A stretch of DNA of 64,000 nt from Pegoplata infirma (Eukaryota; Arthropoda; Insecta; Diptera; Anthomyiidae). Under the pieces are notes generated by a model that did no database searches, had not been told where the DNA came from, and saw nothing but the letters and a program-made list of their open reading frames with translations. Every line of letters starts with the position of its first letter. Within the stretch, counting starts at the first letter, position 1. The translations under genes and the position numbers were made by a program. Location: assembly GCA_963921195.1 (NCBI GenBank), contig OY992540.1:171771923-171835922 (forward strand), given 5' to 3'. Positions 1 to 8,200 of the stretch are shown here, piece by piece.

Positions 1-988
1 TTTGACACTTTCATGGAAAACTTATTAAGGGACTGTTAACCAGACAGTCAAACAAGCCAACCGGCTTAAAATCGGGGGAACATGAAAATAAATACTGAAC
101 TCCAATTTACTTCTAACGAATTGATGTATTTTTTTAAAATAAAGCCAATTAAAATTTAATTAAAGTTCCAGTGAATATGCGAAAATAAAGTACATTATTT
201 AAATACCGTTATTTTTATAGGGTAACAATTGCAAACCTTGATGAAAGAAACAAATATGTTAACTTAAGCTATATTCGCTATATTATTTAATGAAAATTAG
301 CTATTTTCAAGTATTTTTTGGTTTTGTCAGTTAAAGAAAAAAAAACGGTTAACCGGTTTTTTTATTCCGGTTTAACCGAGAAAACCGGTTAACCGAAAAA
401 GCTGATTTTCGGTTAACCGAGAAACCGGTTTCCTAAAATGTCGGTTTTTTATAAACACTATGGGCGTGCTAAATTTAGTTCTAAAATTTTATCAATAAAA
501 CCTTTTATACTCATTAAATTTTTTTCCAGTTTGGGAAATACATATATTGATGTAACTCAATCTAGCAATATAAAATTTTTGAACTACAAACATAATTTTT
601 TATAAAGTTTGGTAAAATATTAGAACTATTGAGAAAAGTGATTTGGTGTTCCGCCTGGCAGGGACAGGCTATTCGACTAGTCTGAGATATTTTTTTATGA
701 AAAATCTCTTAGAATCGTATAATTTTTGTGTTGGAAGGTACTGAGAATTTTTTTATACACTCAAAAAAAAGCTTCTTCATGTTGAGGGAAAGTTACGTTA
801 ATATGATGAAATCTTACATCAATTTTGATCCAATGTAATATGTCGTAAATCCAATTGGTTCAAAGTGTCCAATAACATTCAGAGTTTGTATATCACTATG
901 TTCTGCCAAAATCTGTGAGAGAAATAGAGGAATTTTTTATAAAACTAAAATTTTTGAGTTTTTACAAATACACATTAGCAAACGTTAT
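1..988. other. AT-rich intergenic DNA, no gene seen
   Basis: No open frame longer than about 60 codons and no recognisable protein similarity. At 335-450 there is a cluster of the palindromic motif AACCGGTTAACCG and variants in both orientations, which can fold back on itself. It is probably part of a degraded small transposon, but I could not find its ends. Confidence 0.5.
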
Positions 989-994
989 TAAACT

Positions 995-2031
995 AACAAG
1001 GGAGATCTCCCTGGTGGCACCCTCCGATCTTCATGAAATATGTAATTGTTGTTACGAGCGAAAACTAATTCTACACGTATTTTTTTAGCTGTAAATCTCA
1101 CTTTTAGGGGGGTTGATTTGATGGGGAGAAGTTGACCATTTTCAGTTTTTTACGATTTACGCCTATTTAATCAAAATAAATATAGGCATATTTGGTATCC
1201 GATTAAAGGTATTTAAAAGACCTTTCTTGTGGTTATAACAATGTGCTAAACTATTATTTTGCGACTTATTAACATTAATGTTCTAAAATTTTGGTATTTT
1301 AATCAGTATGACGAAAAATTCTTCATGTTTGTTAGATAGGTTTTTCAAGACCTTTCATTTGGTATGTAAAATGGCTAGGTTTCTTTGCATAATATAGGAG
1401 ATATAGGAAAAAAAACTGAAAACTTACACAGAAAAAATTTGAAACGAATTTTAATTAACAAAAACTCGGATTCAATCAATTTTTTGATTGAAGTTCGTCC
1501 AATTAAAAAAAAATGTTAAATCAAATTGTAGGTGATTGATTGAAAATTTTTTCAATCAAACATTTTTTCGATTTTGATTAAAAATTTGATCATTTTTTTA
1601 TTTATAGTCAATCAAAATAATGATTGATTTAACAAATGAATTGTAAGCTTATGACAAAATTCAACTTTTTCGCTTTCCAATATGTTGCCAACAGTAAAAC
1701 GGTTATTTTGTATATTTTTGAATTAATCTATTAAAATAAATTAAAGCGAAAAAAATCGAGATGTTGAAAATTTTTAATTCGACAGTTAAAGAAAATAACA
1801 AAAATATTAATCAAAACATTGATTGACTAATCTGAATTTTGTTGATCAATATATTTAATTGAAAATTTTTAGCCAAAAATTTGTTGTGTGTTATCGTTTC
1901 TCCCCCTCATTTGCACCCCTAAATATAAATTTGGGCCGCTATAAAAAATACGTGTCCCTTTATTTTTCCTGTTCTACAAAATAAAATCAATGCCATAAAG
2001 ATCGGAGGGTGACACTAGGGAGACACTCCTT
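995..2031. mobile_element. Inverted-repeat transposon remnant with a nested MITE
   Basis: The left arm (about 995-1140) begins ACAAGGGAGATCTCCCTGG and contains CACCCTCCGATCTTCATG. The right arm (about 1895-2031) is its inverted counterpart, with AAGATCGGAGGGTGACAC. Similar left-arm sequence recurs at 45110-45300, so this is a dispersed family. No transposase is seen between the arms, so the element is non-autonomous. The middle is occupied by a second small element at 1427-1890. The superfamily is not clear from the ends. Confidence 0.6.
1427..1890. mobile_element. MITE with CACAGAAAAAA ends nested in the 995-2031 element
   Basis: Starts CACAGAAAAAATTTG and ends CAAAAATTTGTTGTGTG, flanked on each side by TTA (1424-1426 and 1891-1893). 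The interior is rich in AATCAA/TTGATT repeats. Similar CACAG...CTGTG elements occur at 34739, 55304, 60077 and 60960, mostly with TA duplications. No coding capacity is seen. Confidence 0.5.
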
Positions 2032-2037
2032 CTTAGT

Positions 2038-2924
2038 CTATACGTGTTTCGGAATTTGTCAGATTCCATTGTCAAGACTATTTAGCAAATCTGACAAATT
2101 CGACTTGTATTAAAATAAATTGCTTAAAATAAAATGAATTTATTAAATGTTTTATTTGTAAAAATGTAGCCTTTTAAAGCTCTAGGTGTGAAAAAAGTTT
2201 CTCTCTATGTTTGTCTTCAAGTTAAATAAAAAAAAATAGTAATAATAATCCATTGATACTTTTGATATTGTAAACGATTTGCAATCCTTAGACTCCATGA
2301 TACTATTACTACAACTTAAATACTGTTCAATGCAGCACAACGACCTTTTTGTATTTTATATTTCTTGTGCATATTTTACGTTTACTTTTTGCTCTGATCT
2401 CGATAATTGAAATACAAAACTTTGTGTATTTTAATGCTGCCATGTGGCAAATGCGGTTGCTACAATCAACCAACCATCAGTGTTGCATTGCAGTCACAGA
2501 GCAACACCAGCATCCAACAAACGAACATCAGCTATCATCAACATGTCGTCAACTTTTGCATTAGCTTTTGCATCTCTGTCTTTTGTACCCCCAACCCACC
2601 TGCTGACAGCATCTGCCCCCCACCCAATTTGCAAATAATATTGTATTTCAGCACATCATTATGCTGTTGTTTAGAATTTCATTTCAATGCATTGCTTCAT
2701 TACTTTTTTTCAATTTTCTGTTGCTGGTGCTGTTATATCTGTTGCTATTGTAGTTTTTTTTTTGTTTTGTTGGCGGTTGTTGTTACTTGTTTGTTTGTTA
2801 TATTTTTTAACATTGCATTTCAATATAATACAAGCAACCACAAATATCCTTGTGCGCATTTACTTACTGATTATATTACAATTTGCATCAAAGTAAACGA
2901 TTCTTTTTTATTATTATATTTTTT
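2038..2924. other. Low-repeat intergenic DNA, no supported gene
   Basis: Part of this stretch (about 2400-2640) is less AT-rich and looks like unique host DNA with CA-rich, UTR-like composition. It holds an open frame of 190 codons (2407-2979), but the translation is low-complexity Cys/Phe/Ile-rich with no domain. An unannotated upstream noncoding exon of the Kekkon gene could lie here; nothing proves it. Confidence 0.35.
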
Positions 2925-4030
2925 TTATACCCTTCATTTCGTGATAAAGGGTATAACAAGTTTGTTATTCCGTTTGTAACACCTCGAAATATCGGTCTGG
3001 GGGGGTGAAATAAAGCCATAGGCAATAAGGCCATATGGCCTTATTTCCCAATGAGTTGAGAAATAAAGCCATATGGCCTTATTACCAACCACTGTTGGAA
3101 ATAAAGCCATATATGGCTTTATTACTCATTTGAAAATGTATTCGTCATTAATTTCCGGAGAGTGTAGGGGAAAATGTGGAAAATTTTTTCCACTAAATAG
3201 CAGGATTTTTAATTTTAAGATTGTTTAACAAAAAAGTTTTTCTGCGTAGCCGGCCTTCGGCCGGGCTTAGGGATTACAAAATCCATGCATTAAACCCACC
3301 CTCTCTGCAAACCAAAGCTATTTTGGTTATCAGGCCTTTTTGAGGCATAACAAATTTGATTGCGCAAAGGCCTGCTACCCTAGAAAACTTTACTTTGCGG
3401 AGAGGGTGGGTTTAATGCATGGATTTTGTAATCCCTAAGCCCGGCCGGAGGCCGGCTACACAGAAAAACTTTTTTTGTTAAACAATCTTTAAATTAAAAA
3501 CCCTTCCAATAAAAAATTGGTGCCTCTAGACAACTCTAAGTTCCGAGGTTCGTGGTATATGTGGTTTTTTAATTTAAAGATAGTCAAAAAAAAATTTTTT
3601 CTGCGTAGCCGGCCTTTGGCCGGGCTTAGGGATTACAAACTCCATAAATTAATTTAGGGGATTCGCTAAATACTTTTTTTTTTGGGTAGCAGGATTTACG
3701 GGGAAATATATTTCCACATTTTGAACTGATATGGCTCTATTTCCACTTTGGTTGCAAAATCAATATGACTTTATTGCTTAATCGTGTTGGTAATAAAGCC
3801 ATATGGCCTTATTTCCCATTGAATTGAGAAATAAGGCCATATGGTCTTATTGCCTATGGCTTTATTTCACCCCCCCTATCGGTCTAGAAGCTTAATAAAA
3901 TACATACTTCCATGAGCCTCAATCGATTTTAAAATTTATCGTACCCTCAAACTCAGATCGGGCGGACTTTCATCAAGAATTAGGATTTTTTAGTGTATAC
4001 ATCTTTTTGACTATATAGTCACAGGTTTCT
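2925..4030. repeat. Mini-me-like dipteran repeat fragment, split by a foldback element
   Basis: Reading across the insertion, 2925-2998 and 3886 onward contain ATACCCTTCATTTCGTGATA, then GTTATTCCGTTTGTAACACC and TCGAAATATCGGTCTAGAAG. As I recall it, this resembles repeats of the mini-me type in fly genomes. The 878-bp element at 2999-3876 interrupts it at TATCGGTCT. Confidence 0.5.
2999..3876. mobile_element. Foldback-type transposon with 9-bp target duplication
   Basis: The element opens with GGGGGGGTGAAATAAAGCC and closes with the inverted equivalent ending in CACCCCCCC. It is flanked by perfect 9-bp direct repeats TATCGGTCT (2990-2998 and 3877-3885). The terminal inverted repeats exceed 70 bp and are themselves built of repeated palindromes around GGCCATATGGCC (3027-3120 and 3775-3850). 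A second inverted pair lies inside: CTGCGTAGCCGGCC...GGGATTACAAA at about 3240-3310, inverted at about 3395-3470, plus a third copy near 3600-3640. No ORF is present. A 9-bp duplication and repeat-built termini fit Foldback/Mutator-like elements. Confidence 0.75.
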
Positions 4031-4135
4031 TCACTTGCTGTCATTAATTTTAATGACAAATTTTATCATATTGATGAAAATTTTCTTTAATATGATTAAA
4101 TATGATTAATATAAACCGTTCTCCTAAAATTATAA

Positions 4136-4140
4136 ATTTC
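4136..4140. other. Target-site duplication ATTTC, left copy
   Basis: Five bases ATTTC directly abut the TG end of the left LTR and are repeated at 12509-12513 after the CA end of the right LTR. Five-base duplications are usual for BEL/Pao integrases. Confidence 0.9.
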
Positions 4141-4424
4141 TGTTTATCTGATAATATTTGTCTCGAAAAAATGTTAATAAAAAATGAAAACACAATTAGT
4201 TAATATTTTCAAAAACGTTATAATAATTTATTTAAAATTAATTCGGGGGTTAAATTCTTTGTACGTACCGTACTCAGCTGGGGTATACAAGAGTATAAAA
4301 AAGCTTTTCTCTTGTTTTATTTAAAAAGCGCCTAGACGCCAAATAGAAAAACAAAAGGATAGATAAAAAGAAGATAAAAGGCACTGAACAGTAACAGGCC
4401 TTTTACACGATCTTCGCTTAAACA
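4141..4424 (-). repeat. 3' LTR of the BEL/Pao element
   Basis: 284 bp, starting TGTTTATCTG and ending CGCTTAAACA on the + strand. A minus-strand AATAAA lies at 4228-4233 and is a plausible polyadenylation signal. The sequence matches the other LTR base for base as far as I can read. Confidence 0.93.
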
Positions 4425-4437
4425 TCCCGCCCCCCTT
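4425..4437 (-). promoter_or_regulatory. Polypurine tract (plus-strand primer site)
   Basis: On the minus strand AAGGGGGGCGGGA lies directly against the TG start of the 3' LTR, as expected for the RNase H-resistant primer of plus-strand DNA synthesis. Confidence 0.85.
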
Positions 4438-4605
4438 GCAAGAGTGCAACAAGGAAGGCTAAGGATATAGCGGTAAAAACAAGAGAAAAGAAAAATAAAG
4501 AGAAAAGAAAAATAAATTAAAAGGAAATTCATTTAAACATAAAAATAAAAAAAAATTTACATTTGTTTAAAAAAAAGGGAGTTATAAAAAATATATACAA
4601 AAATA

Positions 4606-5253
4606 TTAAATGCGCCCAGAGTGGACGTTGATAACGATGGTGGCGTTAGGTTGGCCTGGGTACGCCGTTTGTGCAGGTGCCATCACATTCTGCGCCATAC
4701 TCTGCTGGACCTGATGGTTGCAGCAATGACCACTGCAATGAGGTGGATTGTTGTTATTGTTATTGTTGATGACGGGGTTGTTGTTGTTGACGTGATTTTT
4801 GTTGTTCAGCCTTTTGTTTTTTCGCTTGTTGCGCCGTTTTGCGCTTCGCGAAATTTGCCTTACGGTGGTAACATTGGTAGGCTCACTGGGAACTGACGGA
4901 TTCGGTTGGACTGGTGGAGCTGCTTGGGAATTTTTATGGTTTTTGAACCGATGCAGCAGAGAATGATGGTCCGACATACATTCTATACATCTTTCCCGGC
5001 TACTGCATCGGTCCTTCATATGGGAATGTGCCAAGCAATTAAAACAATACTGGAAACGTTTGACAGTTTCCCACCGCTCCTTGACCGACATCTTCCGAAA
5101 CTTAATGCATTTACGCAACGCATGCTCGCTTTTGCACAAGCGGCAATCGCGCAGACTCTCGTCACGAGGTGACTTTTGGGTGACCTTTTCAGCAGCTTCA
5201 CCATTCCCTTCGGTAGCACGATGTACTTGTAGCCGGGCCGAGACTTTGGACAT
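4606..5253 (-). CDS. Zinc-knuckle accessory ORF of the BEL/Pao element
   Basis: A 215-residue protein encoded 3' of Gag-Pol, where some LTR elements carry env. It has no signal peptide or membrane segment. Residues 37-101 hold three zinc-binding motifs in the pattern CX2CX3HX4C, CX2CX4HX4C, CX2CX4HX3H. This is the same order and spacing as in the element's own Gag (residues 336-400), and both modules end with HHSLLHR. A basic stretch (137-152, RRNKRKNKR), an Asn run (155-169) and a His/Cys cluster (172-180) follow. The first ATG is at 5253; in-frame TTG codons lie just upstream, after a TAG at 5265-5263. It is in the same frame as pol but separated by TAATAA and that TAG, so it needs reinitiation or its own mRNA. 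A nucleocapsid-like nucleic-acid-binding role is inferred. Confidence 0.75.
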   Translation of the reverse strand: MSKVSARLQVHRATEGNGEAAEKVTQKSPRDESLRDCRLCKSEHALRKCIKFRKMSVKERWETVKRFQYCFNCLAHSHMKDRCSSRERCIECMSDHHSLLHRFKNHKNSQAAPPVQPNPSVPSEPTNVTTVRQISRSAKRRNKRKNKRLNNKNHVNNNNPVINNNNNNNPPHCSGHCCNHQVQQSMAQNVMAPAQTAYPGQPNATIVINVHSGRI

Positions 5254-5286
5254 CTTCAACAACTATGGGAAAAGAAAAAACAATTA

Positions 5287-8200
5287 TTAATTGGGTTCGT
5301 CATTGGGTAGGAGAACCAGCTTCACAATTGGGCGGGTATAAATGCCAGAAGCTGTTCTCACGTCAGCTGTGCGAACTTTCAAATCATCTCCTAGGTAGAC
5401 CTTTTCAAGTCGCCCTAATTTCCATTCATTAGGAGGGAGATTATCCTGTCGGATAACAACTAAGTCGCCTACTGCAAAGTCCCTTTGAGGATACTTCCAC
5501 TTCACGCGTCTGTGGAGTTCCTTTAAATACTCTTCTTTCCACCTGAGAGCAAATTGGTGGTGAAGAGCCTTAAGTTTTTGCCACCTGTTGGCAACACTCA
5601 ATTTTAAATCGGAATAGTCGGGTTCAGCGGGGGCTAATAAAGGCATTCCGACTAGAAAATGACCAGGGGTTAAAGGGACTAATTCAGTGGGGTTGTCGCT
5701 CATTGCACTTAGAGGCCTAGAATTTAAGCACGCTTCAATACGGGTTAGCATTGTGGTGAATTCTTCAAAAGTAAATCTCTGTGCATTAGAGACTTTCTTT
5801 AAATGGGTTTTTACACTTTTTACGCCGGCTTCCCATAAGCCGCCCATGTGGGGTGCACCAGGTGGAATAAAATGCCATTCTACTGGCTGAAAACCGTTTC
5901 CGACCAGAACTTTGTCCTTTAATTCGGCCAGAAACTTTTTCGAATCGACTTCGAGTAAATTTGAAGCACCCACAAAGGCTGTCCCATTATCAGAGTATAA
6001 ATGGGACGGGCATCCTCGTCGTGAGAAAAAACGAGTGAAAGCCGCCAAAAAGGTATCGGACGACATGTCGCCTGTAGCCTCTAAATGAATTGCCTTTGTC
6101 GAAAAACAAACGAATACTAGAACATATCCTTTTGTGATTCGACAACCTCTTCCAATATAGGATTTTATATCAAATGGACCTGCGAAATCTAAACCGGTAT
6201 GGGTAAAAGGTCTCGAAAGAACACTTCGTTCAGGGGGTAAAGCAGCCATTATCTGCAGACCGGTTTTCTTTCGGTAAATGGTACATTGTTTGCAATTATC
6301 AATTACCGAACGAATCAAATTCTTCAATTTCGGAACCCAAAACTCAATTCGTACAAGGCGCAATACTAATGAATGCCCACCATGTACTGAGCATTTATGG
6401 ACATGTTCCACATATAAACGGGTAAAACGAGCCGAATAGGGTAAGATTTTCGGAAATCGCTCATCATATGTCAAACCGGGTGACCGCACTAATCTGCCAT
6501 TCATTCTAACAAATCCATTAGAATCTATAAAGGGGTTTAATGTGAGTAAACTACTTTTTGGGGATAAGGGAATACCTTTCGACAAATTAGCATATTCTGC
6601 AATATAGGCCTGTTGACATACGAGAATTAAACGATCTCTTACAAACTTCAACTCAGATTGAGTCATATTTGGAGAAGAGTATAAACTGGTGCGTGTACGC
6701 AAAAAATGCAAACACCGAAACCAATATGCTACAACTCGCATTGCACGGGGTAAATCAGAGAATCGTTCGAGTATCTCAAATGGCTTTTTCATCTCCGCAT
6801 GATGGGATTGAATTTCCAAATGAGTATGATAATTAAACGTTTTCTGTGGCCAGTTTTCCCTAGGTTGTTGCAACCATTTCGGACCGTGCCACCATAACGA
6901 ATTGTTTATCAAATCGCTAGCGAGAGATCCACGACTTGCCAAATCGGCGGGGTTGTCTTTGGAATCTACATGAGACCAATTCTCATTTCCAACTTTACTC
7001 AAAATAAGCGCCACTCTGTTCTTGACAAAAGTAGGCCAATGGCATGGGGGTTTTTTGAGCCAAGATAAAACAATGGTAGAATCAGTCCACAGATAAATCT
7101 TGTTCTTGGCTAGATTTAGTTGACCACATAACGATTCTACCATATTTGCCATTAATGTAGCTCCACAGAGCTCCAAACGGGGTAGTGTTTCAAATTTAAC
7201 AGGCGCTACTTTCGTCTTAGATGCGAGTAAGTGGGTTTTAACCTCAGTCGAGGAGTTACTGCGAACATATAGAGTGGCAGCATATGCTTTTTCAGAAGCA
7301 TCACAAAAACCGTGGATCTCAATATCATAATCGGGGTGAAAATTAACCCATCTTGGAATGTTAATTCTCTCAATATTTTTATAATCGGTTAAAAATGCGT
7401 GCCATTGCTTTAGAGTTACGGGGTTTAAGCATTCATCCCAATCTGTCTTGTCCTTCCATATTTGTTGCATTATCATTTTTGCAACAATAATTTTCGGAGA
7501 GAGCCAACCGGCGGGGTCGAATAGCTTTGCTATTTCTGACAAGACAGCACGCTTTGTAACAACATCCCTACCTGGCTGCGATATGAGTTTAAAATAAAAA
7601 CTGTCACTATCAGCGTTCCATCGCAAGCCAAGGGTCTTAGCTGTACTAGCATCCGAAAATTTCAAGAAGTCTGCATCTAACAGATTCTCGCAGGGTAAAT
7701 TTTCTAAAAGACGAATGTGGTTTGCAGTCCATTTCCGAAGAACAAAACCAGCAGACCCAAGAACTTCAATAAGCTCATTTCGTCTTTTAAAAGCGTCTGC
7801 TAGCTCATGAGAGCCAGCTAGTACATCATCAACGTACATCTGGGTTTTCAAAATTTCGGATGCCGCAGGATTTTGAGCTTCACATTCTCTTGCCAATTGT
7901 ATAAGAGTCCGAATTGCAAGATACGGCGCACAGTTCACTCCAAACGTCACCGTATTAAGCTCATAATCCTTTACGTCGACCTCGGGATTATTACGGAATA
8001 AAATCCGCTGAAAGGGGGTTTGATTGGGGTGAATTAAAATTTGTCGATACATTTTTTCAATATCGGCATTAAAAACGTAACGGTAAAGTCGCCAACGGAG
8101 AATTAAAACCGTTAAATCTGCCTGTAATACAGGACCGGGGTGCAAAATATTGTTCAAACTTACGCCATTAGACGACGGGTTTGAAGCGTTAAATACTACC

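Noticed and set aside
2407..2979. 190-codon open frame on the + strand
   Set aside because: The product is Cys/Phe/Ile-rich low-complexity sequence from T-rich DNA and runs into a mini-me-like repeat. No domain, and two other frames are also open there.
4621..5290. Several + strand and alternative minus frames of 67-91 codons over the zinc-knuckle ORF
   Set aside because: They are shadows of the 4606-5253 minus-strand ORF, with no motifs of their own.
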